From: Gnetum montanum
Taxonomy: Eukaryota > Streptophyta > Gnetopsida > Gnetales > Gnetaceae
Reading direction: 5' to 3'
NCBI GenBank assembly: GCA_015680685.1
Contig: MNCI01003312.1
Location: 125,129 to 189,128, forward strand
Length of the DNA stretch: 64,000 bases
The translations under genes and the position numbers were made by a program. Below are positions 1-11,500 of the stretch, piece by piece. Below the pieces are notes generated by a model. The model worked only from the letters and a program-made list of their open reading frames with translations. It searched no databases and was not told the DNA's origin. Within the stretch, counting starts at the first letter, position 1, and the number at the start of each line of letters is the position of its first letter.

Positions 1-2159
1 GGAGAGGTCTTCAAAAATCTGTAGAAGATTATTCTTCTTGTTACCACTAACAGTGGAAGACTTCCAACCTTGATTGTTATGTTGATGCTTCTTTGGTTAT
101 GCAGAACATTGTTGAAGGATGGACTGAAATTTCTTCTCATCGTCCCATGGATCAAGCAATCATGTGATGTTTGAGTCGTTATCCTGTATGTGCTACTATT
201 TGTCCATGGGCATATCCTCTATGGTCCCTCTCTTGGCTTCATTTCTGTGCCTGGCAAAAGACCTTCTTCCTTAGGCATCCCTTTTAGCATCACCTATAGT
301 CAACAAAGGATCAACATTAGTTTTGGTAAATTTTCCTTGATAATTAGCCCTTTTGGATCCCTTAGTTTACGTTTAAGCACAACATGATGACAGCATACTA
401 TGCCCAAGCCTATGAGGTAACTAAAATCATTAAGTTATTCACCTTATTTTGGTCAATTACTATTAGTTACCACAATGTTCGAAAATAGGATGTTGGAAAA
501 ATTTCAAAGCAAGCATTCCTAGCCCACATGACTAATAAGCGTAATTCTAGAAGCACACAAGTTTTTAAATAATTAAAACCAAAGGTCCGATGCACAACAT
601 GGCCAAGAAAAAAAAATTTTATTTTTTTTTTTTTTTTGAATTTGAAGAATATGGAAATAGAAAAAAGAAAAGTAAGAAAATTAATGAAAACTGATGAGAA
701 GTAGTCCCAAAATCATGCATAAATTTAGATAAATTGTCAACGATGTTCGAGAAGGTGTGAAGATTAGTTCAAAACCATGATCAACAAAATTTATGTAAGT
801 AGATCCTTCCCAAAGCAAGCTCCTACCATAATGCCCTTGCATAACCATTTCTATAGATGTCTGTGAGCAACCAAGAAGTTAAATGTAGATCATACCTTTA
901 TTCCAAACAACAAACAATTGCCTTGGTTGGGATGTTGTACAATACCATACAAAACCAAAAGGTGCATGACTACACATAGCTGTGAGGTGAATAATGGAAT
1001 GAGAAGGGATTACAAAGATAGGGATGTAAGGTACTTGACCATGTCTGCAATAGGTTCTTGTGTCGAATGTGATTAAATGATCATCATACCTATCCATCCA
1101 AGTCCATACCATTAACAATGACCTCCCATTGATGTGTTCCTTCTTGCCTACCATCATGAATCCACAACCACCTCAAAGAACAATCATAACTCCAAAAAGA
1201 GAAGAAGGAAGGAAGGACCTTAGTTAGAGGGATGCCTTCAAGCATGGGTAACATGTCTTTTTAGCCCCATAACTAGTGCTTGTAGCCCATTATTGTGTCT
1301 AAGAAGTGTGCTTTGAATTTTCATTATTGTTGTTGTTGTTGTTGTTCTTTTGATGGGAACCACACCATGAAAAGACTTAACTTCTTATTATTGGTCAACA
1401 GTGGAATTATGATATGTTCCTTGAGGAGTCATACACGAAGGAAGTCAAGAAGAGAACCCAACAAGTACCCTTGAGGTCACATCCTTTTCCATTCCCACTT
1501 GATCTTTTCCCCTTTTCTTCAAGGTGCAATGATCATTAATTGATTTTAGTTTCATGAAAGAAAAACCAAATTTCTTTCATGACAAAGGCCTTTTATTCAA
1601 AGAACTAGAGGGGTGGATGAGGTGGTCTCACTACCTTACACAATTACTTACCCAATCATCTTGATAGCATAGCACAAAAACCCAACACATAGTGTTGACT
1701 TCTGCATCATGACTGGTAATATTATTAACAAAAACATAAAAAACATTTATAAAACATACAAGAAACAACTCAATAAAATAGAAAATTATAAAGAAATGAA
1801 AAACATAAGAATCAAAAAATATTGAAAGAAATAGGAAACTAATAAAAAATTTTAAAACAAAAAAGTGAAAAGCAATTATTAGTTCTTGATTTAGGATGGG
1901 GAATCTCCCCCACAACTAAGCGTAAAGGCAGAACAAGAGCTAATAAGTGGATTGGTTGGTTCCATACATCTTTTAAATAGTTTTGCACTCTTATTTCCAA
2001 GCCACTGGGTGTCTTCTAGTTTAGTGGGTACTGCATAGACTGATTTTTTCTCACACACTTGTTTCTAAACTTTATAGTGGGTCGATATAGGGGTTGTGTT
2101 AATATTTTGAACTTCTAGTCCACAACTGCACCCTTTATCATTATTAGTGATGCATGGAG
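1..2159 (-). other. 3' non-coding tail of element 1
   Basis: No supported gene. The segment around 780-1330 matches, on the minus strand, the tail segments near 33180-33750, 36600-37200, 48950-49260 and 59840-60420. Shared blocks include one reading GACATGTTACCCATGC-like and one reading GGGCATTATGG-like followed by a GGGAAGGATC-type block. Conservation between copies marks this as a family-specific tail between gag (or pol) and the 3' LTR. A short GTT microsatellite lies near 1327-1345, and a T-rich run near 619-637. Confidence 0.6.
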
Positions 2160-4385
2160 ATTTTTGTCTCTACACAATGATAGGTTCATCATTTCCATTC
2201 TGTGTTAGAGTGGTGATGGTTATTGGCTTTTGCGTATGATCAAGAGACATCATTTTTGTGAGGAACGATATTGCACCAGATTGGCCTTGTGTGGATTTTG
2301 ATGTACTAGTAGGTCTACAATTTTTGTGCTTGTGTGAGAAAACTGCCCTAAAGAAAGGATGTTTCCGAGGTTGTGGTTGAGATCTACTAGCATTATCATT
2401 TCCATGTATGTTCACAACACAAGTAGCATTCTTTCATTGATGTTATGGTGCTGAACCTTCCTATTTTGTTGGTGGTGACATACAATGGAGAGAAGTATTA
2501 AAGTATTGAGGATATGATGGAGGATGAGAGGCATGAGGTGGTGATCCCATAGAAGATGTGCAAGTTGATGATATTCAGGAGACTGGTAGTAGTGATTTGA
2601 GGTAGAGGAAGTAGAATCATTTAGGGAAACAGGTTGTTGAACATAATATCCGTACATGTTCGGCTAGCAATAAGGGCAATGTTGGTTTCATGATGGCCTC
2701 CCCCACAACTGTGGGTTTTGCCATTGGGATTGATTGTAATTTTGAGACTAATAAGGAGTCCCACTCGAATAGTGCAGTTGGTTGTAGGACTGTCTATAAT
2801 TACCTTGTGAGTAAGGTAATTTCCTAAGCATTTTCTTTTGTACAAACTTGGGATTCAAAGCAAACGCCCCATACTCATGTAGATGTAACATAACTAGGAA
2901 ATAGCCCTTTGGATGGTCATATAGGCAGATGTCACATTCATCATTCTCTTCTATGGTTAAGTCTATAGCCTCTTCTTCTACAATCATTTTCCATTTTTGC
3001 TAGTAAGTGTTCCTACTTTTTTCTTAGTTCTTTTTCCTCCTCTTGTTTTGATCATTCAATTCATTTTGCATTATTCTCTCCTCTACAATTTTTACATAAG
3101 TTGTAACTTTATCATTCATCAACTCCCACATCTTATCTAGCCTTGCTTCAAGCTCATCGATAGACTTTTGTATTGACAAGGTTTGTTGTGAGATCGCCTC
3201 ATTGAAAGCTACCTCGTTTTCCTCATCATAGATATGGACCCTCTTCTTTTAAAGATTTGTATCCCAGTTATATTCCTCTACATTCACTCATTTACATAGC
3301 ACTCCTTTTGCCACCCACTCGATTAGCCTTTGTACCTAATGGGCTTTCAATTCGTATAACCAACCTTGGGCATAAATCCCAAGAGTCTCCCTTATTTGAT
3401 TATGAAGCCCATCTATGATGTGGAAAATTTTCTCTTTTTGAGAGAAATAATGGCTTGGACATCTATGTAGTAGAGAATAGTATCTATCTAAGGCCACATC
3501 CAAGGATTCATGACGTTCTTGCTTCCACCCTTGGATTTGTTTTCTCATGTTGGACACTCTTGCATAGGTTTGGTATTTTTCATTAAAGAGCTCCAGCATT
3601 GTGGACCATTGGTGAATGGAATCCAATTCCAATGATCTATACTAGCTTTCAACTTCATCTATTAGTATCCTAGGAAAGAGCTTAAGCTTTTGCAATTCGT
3701 GTTCAATGTTTTGCAAAGCACAGGCATCATGGAAGGCTTGTAAATGATGTTGTGGATCAGAATTATAGCCTCCATTAAATTTAGGAATGTTGTCCATATC
3801 AAGTCATTTGATGCAATTGTCTCATTAATGCCTTTGGGGTATTTGAACTGTCTCCCTAATTTGTGTCAAGCCCCTAGTAGCCAACAAGGGTTCATCTGTA
3901 CCAAACACGTCATGGTGATAATCTATATCTCTATTCATCTGATTGTGATGATCTTCTCTATTCTCATTTTGATGTCTTTAATTTTGCCCTTGGGTTTCAT
4001 TTCTATCTTTATCTTGACCCCATCTATCTCTATACCTATGTCCATCTTTGTCAAAACTAGATGTTGAAGAGGAAGAGGAAGATGAAGAACTAGGAGAATT
4101 ACCATGGCTCCTATATCTCCCCCCATGGTCCCTTAATCTATCTTTTCTAGGTTTAGAGGAGGTCCTAGGCCTTGATGCCCTCCTTGTTCTAAGACTTTCT
4201 CCATCTCCTCTAGGATTTTCTGTACCAGTTGAACATAGTCCTTACGTGTAGTAAGGATGGAAATGAGCATATGAAACCCCTACTTGAGCTTGTTCACTCC
4301 ATTTATCTTCATTATAGAACCTACCATGTTTCCTATGAGTGTTTTCATCATACGATGCATTATTGGTCTTATGTGAAGAAGACAT
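2160..4385 (-). pseudogene. Broken gag of element 1
   Basis: Degenerate gag polyprotein, read from an ATG at 4385 (MSSSHKT...). It begins with an Arg/His/Asp-rich, Ser-rich stretch (about 4040-4200). Next comes a DEPLLATR-like segment near 3880-3910. The retrotransposon gag core lies at 3336-3632, with residues such as LFNEKYQTYARVSNMRKQI and HIIDGL. A CX2CX3HX4-type finger sits near 2895-2935 (CDICLYDHPKG). The distal part holds RKHPFFR near 2350. Stops and frameshifts interrupt the frame, so it is non-functional. Function by family: capsid/nucleocapsid protein packaging the element RNA. Family assignment is firm; exact ends are approximate. Confidence 0.7.
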
Positions 4386-4496
4386 GTTTTTAACGTGTGT
4401 GACTTAAAATAAAATATTAATATTTTCTAAAAGATAAATCGTTAATACTTTTACAACGATCGTTTATAATATAACTAATCTAGATAACTAGCATCA

Positions 4497-4514
4497 TCCC
4501 TGGCAATGGTGCTA
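4497..4514 (-). promoter_or_regulatory. Primer-binding site of element 1 (tRNA-Asp type)
   Basis: The minus strand reads AGCACCATTGCCAGGGA one base inside the LTR end. It resembles the TGGCGCCGTTGCCGGGGA site used by plant Athila/Tat-like gypsy elements, complementary to the 3' end of tRNA-Asp, with several transitions. Confidence 0.65.
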
Positions 4515-4515
4515 A

Positions 4516-5447
4516 TGATGAGCAGCAAGGACCCCCTACGCCCAACCATACAACTCACAAGCATTCATACTCAATCCGGTCAAATTTCGTGGATGGGACT
4601 AGTTGTGCTTCTAGATCGTTAAGAATTGCTCATAGTTCACTATCTTCCCACTTAAACTAGTAGTAGCTTTGTCACGTATAGTTTAGTCCAAAGTGAGACA
4701 TATGATTGTTGATGTTGTTTCGACTTTATGCTACTCCTAACAATAATAGATAAATTAATTATTTAATCTAATTAACAATGGAAAGTAAAGTATAAACTCG
4801 CCTAACTCGCCTACGAGTGATTAGTGTCCATTCCAAGCTTGTCATACACATCAGAACCCACGTATCCACTACTGGGATTACCAAGCGCTATGCTACTAGG
4901 CAAACCAAGTAATAACGCTGCTAGGATTACCAAGCAAATATGTGTTTACATCCAAAACTGGTCGTGCTCATTCCACTAATTGATTAATGTGCATGGAAAT
5001 GTGAATAGTAACTAAGTACATGAAAAGTAAAGTTGCAAGGAAAATAAATTTAATCTAAGTCAAAGTGTTGCAATGCATAAGAATCAATCTCGATCTTATT
5101 GTTGTTCATGGAATGTGTCCATGTACATTGCCACTCAAATAAGACATCGTACAACTAACTCAGATCCACAATGCGGGCACTCACTAATTGTTCTCTAAGA
5201 CTACAAAATAAAACTGCAAGGGTTCAGCTACTCTATTGACAAAAGAATGTCAAATACATTATAGGAGCACGTGTATTTATAGGTGAAAACACACACTGCG
5301 TCGAGGCATATGCGTCAATGCATGCGTGGACAGGATTGCATCAACAGGGTTGCATCGACATGTACCCATCAACACAACTACGATATCACATCTACAACAT
5401 ACAAATGCAATGTAGCATCTACGATATCTTAACCAACTAATGCTTCA
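4516..5447 (-). repeat. 5' LTR of element 1 (right border approximate)
   Basis: The inner end is TGATGAG at 4516. The LTR is related to those at 34792 and 39794: it shares a motif with AACCATA, AGCTTTGTCAC and the GTTTAGTC block. A TATA-like motif on the minus strand lies near 5270-5282. The palindrome block upstream of it is diverged (CGATATC-like traces near 5380-5430). The outer border near 5447 is inferred. Confidence 0.6.
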
Positions 5448-5929
5448 TTAGTATGTTTATTATTTAGTTAAAATATTAATAATGGATACATTCTTACCTT
5501 CATTTCCACTAATAACATATTCACTTCTAGTAAAAGTATTGCATATGGAACATTAGTTTTGATATTGAAATCATCCAATAAGAATTATTTTTTAAATATT
5601 TTAATTTTCTTCTAACATTCCTAATCAAGACTTGAACTCTAACTTCAATTCTCTTCGAACATTACTAATGAAGACTTGAACCCTAACTAACACATCCATA
5701 GAGTCCAATAGGTTGTACAATTTTTCAAAATGTATCTGCTCAAATCTCCAAAGTTCAAAAAATAAGGTAAATAGAAAATATTTCCTATTAAAGTTTTTTT
5801 AACAAGTAAAATGAGATTGTATTTATAAATTAAGATTTGGAATACAATGTGATTATTCTTGGAATATCAAACCAAAATGATAGAATTTTGCTTATCAAGG
5901 AATTAGTATAAAAGTTCTTTCTAAATTTT
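5448..5929. other. AT-rich intergenic DNA, no feature recognised
   Basis: No supported gene. A short direct repeat (an AAGACTTGAACTCTAAC-like phrase) occurs at about 5630 and 5670. Nothing else is recognisable. Confidence 0.4.
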
Positions 5930-6470
5930 AGAAAATTATTGTTGCTCATCTAGTTGTCAAGTAAATGTGGATAAAACCAAATTAATGATCCAAGGTACAA
6001 GAAATAGTTGTTATAACTTCCATTTTGGAAGTACCAATGTGCAAATATTAGATTCTTTTAAATATTTGGGCCTCATTTATATGAACAATTACATGTGAAG
6101 AAAGTGCATCAAAAAACAAAAGCATAAGGTTTCTAAGCTTTGTATGCATTCAAAAAGAAGTGCAAGCATTTAAGACTAGGGACTTGGAAGGTCATAAAAG
6201 AAATTATTCATACTAGCATGTATCCTATTGTATTGTATTTTATGGATGTGTTGTTTGGGGACCTAGACTAGTGCTAAACTTTGAAAAGATATTGAAAAAG
6301 TGCAAAAAAAAAAACTTCTCAATGACTTAAAAGTGAATATGAAAACATCTTACTCAATCTTACCTTTAGAAGCAAAAACCTTATGTCAATTCATTACATA
6401 CATTCTCTAAAACATTTTTTGAAGATTCACAAAACTATGGTTGGTATTTTTAGGGAATGCAATGATTGAG
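5930..6470 (+). pseudogene. LINE reverse-transcriptase C-terminal relic
   Basis: Conceptual translation of the plus strand gives VNVDKTKLMIQG and then SFKYLGLIYM. This is the pattern of non-LTR reverse transcriptases just after the catalytic motif (a KTK phrase followed by F-KYLG). Downstream, around 6330-6420, is a phrase like LPLEAKTLCQF. Stops and frameshifts are present and no start, tail or target-site duplication was found. The clade is not resolved. Confidence 0.5.
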
Positions 6471-8100
6471 AAAATGGAATATCTCTTGGGAGGACGTGCA
6501 ACCAAATCTCAAGCATATTTACCATCTAGTCAAGCAAAAGGTTTTAAAAAGTAGAAGGCAACAGAGAATTTTATTTATATCATATTAGATCTAATAAACT
6601 AGATGTAGAAACTCACTCTCAGTTACTATTCCAATCAAATATTGAAATGCTATCAACAAGCTTCTCTTAATTCCTCATCATTTGTAAGTTGTGCTAGTCA
6701 AGAGCTCTTGAAGATAAGCTACATGTGTTTCTTTGTTGTGCTATGACTACCCCATTTGAGACACCATTATAATGTTACAACAAAACTTGTATGATTTGTT
6801 TTTGTTGCCCCCATTAGTGCTTGACCAATTTGTAAAGTCAATTGTAGACAATTAATAAAATCAATCATATCATAGCCAATGAAAGTTAGGGAGACATTGC
6901 TCACTTGGTTAGAACATCGAGCTTATGGGTTACAAATCATAGGTTTGAGCATAATAAAAACATGTGCCTCATTCTCAAATCCTATACCTACTAAACATGC
7001 CATAGATAATATGAGAGCATCATCATCAGACCCTACATGGGATAAAGGCACCAAGGTAAAAGATGATGACACCTTATCCAATGAAAGCATAACTCATCTA
7101 GTAAACCTATTTCTTTATATGTAACAAGTTGCAAGGTTGAATTTTGTTTGGACAAGCCTTAAACCCAATGATAATTTAAATGAACTTATCAATTTTCATG
7201 CACCCCAACCCTCCTATCAAAGGATTATACAAAATAAGAAACAACAATCTATTCTTATTTTATAAATTCCTTCCACATGAAAGAGAAAGGTAAATTATGT
7301 CAACTTCCAACTTTATGATATTCCACAACACTCTTTAGCATGGATAACTCAAGCATGGACAACAATGAGTTATGGAAGAGGAGTTCTAAATTGAGTGTAA
7401 TCTTGAGTAGACACTAAAATTCAACTTGCACATTTTTAGCCTTTTCACATGCAACCACATTAAAAATATTCAAAAGATGAATAACAAAAAATGAGATGTT
7501 AAGCTCTCGGATCAATTTACAAGTAATACTTGAGTTATAAAACTTCTACCGAAGTATGCATATTCTACTAAAGTATTATCTAAAAGTATCATACACATAA
7601 TCATCCCCTCCCCTCACAAGATAAATGACAAAATTGCACGTCGTATAGACCTAGACCTTATGATGCCGCCACAAAACCATTGCTTCAAATCATCTTGAAG
7701 ATGCTGCAAGAAAGGCTAAGGCTTTATGATGCTGGCATTGCTTCATATCGATCAACATTACGATGAATAGGTTACCCAAAGTTCCATAAACTGTTCAAGG
7801 TTTAGCATTTGAGTTTGCTCTAAACATCGGTGGGTTTTCCTTTGGTATTGGGCAAGCCAACGGGCAATGGTGATTCAGGCAGATGAAAAATTGTAAAGAT
7901 AACCCCGATGCAGCCGCAGCCTTTGTTTTAAAGTATAGCGTCGTACTGTTAAGCTCCAGTAGTATTTCAAATGCATTAATATGAAATAAGCAAGATCGTT
8001 ACTGTGGCTCCACTTAGTTTCCAGGGGAAATGCTGGATTCAGCTCACCAGTTATAAAAAATACACAAAAGGCACTAAACACCACTAAATATATCTGTGAA
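6471..8100. other. Intergenic DNA, no supported gene
   Basis: No convincing gene. An 81-codon open frame at 6879-7124 (+) has no recognisable domain or start context and is probably chance. The stretch is AT-rich with no repeat structure I could define. Confidence 0.4.
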
Positions 8101-8525
8101 TAAATAACTTAACCAACATCATGATTCATCTCATGACCAGTTTTTAATCATTGAACAGCAAATATATCAACCGAAACAATTTCCGCTATTCTGCGTTTTC
8201 ATAATACACTGCCATTAGACTTCTTGACATCCTCAAATGACATCTTAATACACTCTTTCTGCATATACAGAAAGTTTCTAGGAACCGACCGAATCAACCG
8301 AGAAGTTACAGAGACCCAAGATGAATCTGACGATTAGTTTGCAACTTGCTAGAAGTGCAAACATATGCAACTCCAAACACATGAAAAAGCAATTTATATA
8401 CTTTTGACTTTGACTCAGAATACTTATTCTAAATCAAAAAAATAAATTTGATGAATAATCAATGGATCAACACAAATAGCAAGGGAGACAAAATTTCACG
8501 ATATTACAGAAACAAACGAAATAAA

Positions 8526-11500
8526 TTAATGCTGTAACATTGAACCACTGACAGCTTTCTCTGCCTTTTCCTTTGCAATAGTTGATCGTCTTTCTTCTGC
8601 ATGATGCGTTACCGCACTTGCAACGGCTTGGTAGTGAAAATCTAACGACTGGGTGAGATGTTGGAATCTTCTTGGGTTGGAGACTGACATGGCTGGCAAT
8701 CCAAGCTTACTTATGTAAGTCAAAATCATCTTTGCCATCATTGATTTTGGAAAGGAAAAGCACAAAAGAATTATCAAAGCAATCGGCAAGCTCTGCATGA
8801 TACCTTTCATTGTATCAGTGAAGAACACAAACGGATCCACATCATCAATGGGAGACTGGAACTCCTCATCGTCACTGAAGTCGTCCTCGGATTCAGGATC
8901 ATCATCATCATGATGAGGTTGGAAAGCTTTGGCCTGAAAAGCGCCAATCTTAGTGTATAAAACTAGGAATTTAAGATATGATGTACTTTTATCGCTATAA
9001 TGAACCAGTTGCAATCCTAAAAACAAATAGTACATTCTGAACCTGTGCGGCTAGCTTTTGAAGTTTCTGACTATCCGCTTCATCTCCATCTTCGGTTTCA
9101 ATCCCCATTTCCTTATCTGAATCATCTTCTTCATCGTCATCCGTCTTCCAACCTTCCATGTCATCATCTTCTTCTTCATTGCTCTTCGCTGCTTCTGATG
9201 ATAAACAAATCCACCAGGTTCGTGCAATAAAGTTATCTATTTGCATAATACGGGTTTATTAATTTTAACAAAAATCATCTGCTACTAACCAGCAACTTGG
9301 TCTTTATATGCAACAAGTAAATCGAGTACAGCTTTCAATATCTGTGCCAATGAATCTTCGGGCATGTGTTCAGGTGGCAGTGACAGCAGAGGAGTCAAAC
9401 CCAAGATGCAAACCTTCTTGTCGTGCTCTCTGAAAGCATGTTTTATGGATTAACAAATGAAGCAAAATCTGTAACATAATCAAGCAGTACAAGAAGCCAA
9501 CCCCATTTTCGCCGGGGGCACGGCTAGGATGATGAGAAATCAAGCATTACAGAATGAGCATGTACCTTCTAAAGTTTGCTTTTTGACCACTCTTTTTGAC
9601 TTCCTGAAGCATTTGAAACCAGAGAGTAAAAACTTCTGAGGCCACACCCAACTTGTGTAGAACATTTAAGGTCAAAACTGGATTGTAGTATAGCGCATTC
9701 GCTATCTGTTTCAAATGAAAAAGTGTGAAGCATTAGCACGTTAATCTACTCTCAAGTGCACAGCAGGATAACTATATAAATAAGAGCCATTTAAACGCCC
9801 TCTATAATTATAAATATTTCAGCTACATATTTGGCAAGGTACAAAAGACAATTTCGAATGAAGAGGTATCGTTTTGAGGGTTAGTCATCAGTTGCTGAAA
9901 AAATTCATAAAATAAGCATTGAGATTACTGCAAGAAAAGAAATCGAACAGACAATTACACGGATACACAACATTTTGCAGTGGCCACACAGGCAGGTTTC
10001 ATTTAAAGCCTCAAACCATTGTTAGAAATAAAGATTCAGTATCAGTTGCATTGAGATTTAAAACAGCATCCAGCAGCAATAATGAATAGAGCTTAAACAT
10101 CACTAGTCATGCAATAAGAAATAGTCAAAAAAAACAAGGGGGAGACAAAAGAAAAAGAAGGCATTTGACCTCACCGGTCTCCTTAAGATAGTAAGCCTTC
10201 TTTCATAAAATGTTTAACCTGGTAAGGAAATGATCTTACCACTTCCATTAGCAAATCTTTTAAGTATTTCTTGTCTGTTCTTCGGAGTCTCTCAAGAGTG
10301 ATAGTAATGTAAGGCTCAACCCACTGATCAACTCGACCTTTACAATTTTGTAACACAGCTTCTATAAGTTTTGGAGCTGGCTCGATGTCTTGGTCATCAA
10401 TGCACTTATCCGCCATTACCTTCATAATGTAACAAAATCAACATATTAGGTAACGACAAAAAAAATCTATGTTCTATTAAGAAACCTGTAGCGCATAACA
10501 ATCTTACTGATTGAAGAGCTTTGAAGAGACTTTGTTGATAATCTGGTTCCTTGCAAGTAAGAAAGTGTTCAGTGCTTCTTGATATGTAATTATCCAAAGG
10601 GACAAGAATGTCTGTTCAAACCCAAAAAAATTAATTAGGATTTACCACATTTGTCAACTCAAGCAAGGATGATATAGATGAAGATGCTAAAGAGCGTACT
10701 CCTTGTTAGTACAGTCTCTAAGAAACCCCACATGAAACTGACTGCTTTTTATAAATATTAAGTCCTTAAAGGTTGCAGCTTCCTTTGCAAATCAACTAGC
10801 CAGTTAAAAGCCCCTTTTACCTTTTAGCTTAGCCATGGGATACAAACTAACCTGAGTAGTGACCGATGCTTTATAAGACAACAATACAAAGTTCCAAACA
10901 AACTACAGAGTTCCAAAGGGAACAAAGCTTGGTTATTTCTCATCAACTGAGACGCAGAAACCATAAGCTTCAAGAGGGAACAAAATATGGTACAAAGAAT
11001 TATTCGTGGTTTTACACTTATTTGTTGACTTAATTTTCAAAATCCAACATTTTCCAACCATTTCAACTCTTATGGTCCCAGAAGGGTTGGTCGATGAACG
11101 AAAGCCTAACCTCCTTTTAAGTGACTAAACTCTTTAACTAACACTATGAGAGATCTCGAACGGTCATCAAAAAAACAGGGCAATATTATTTATGATTAAT
11201 ATCGTGATATACCATAGGATATGTACATGAGACACTGATATCTCAACATATAATATGTAATCATCACAATACTCATTGATACATTACTTACTCTCAAAGT
11301 AATCGATAGCCCAATCATCCAAAGCATTGATCATCAAAGGCCAAAGACTCCACATTTCCAAGGAAATTTTCTCCGAGAAGTAAGTCATATATGAAACAAT
11401 CTCCAGCACCTCTTCAAATACCTCTGCCAAAATAAAAGAAACATAAAATTAGGATATACAAAATTAGCTGATGCAAAATGTCTTATAAACTGAAAAAGAT

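Larger units (their letters stand above)
1..5447 (-). mobile_element. Gag-only Ty3/gypsy-type LTR element (element 1), left end outside the window
   Basis: Read on the minus strand, the order is 5' LTR (about 5447 to 4516), primer-binding site (4514-4497), a broken gag (4385 to about 2160), then about 2 kb of non-coding tail to the window edge. No protease, reverse transcriptase, RNase H or integrase motif is visible in the 4.5 kb of internal sequence. The gag and tail resemble those of the element at 34792-40700, which also lacks pol. The 3' LTR would lie left of base 1. The right LTR boundary is estimated from the TATA position and is uncertain by tens of bases. Confidence 0.7.

Noticed and set aside
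6879-7124. Possible small gene on the plus strand
   Set aside because: No domain, no conserved neighbour and no start context; consistent with chance.
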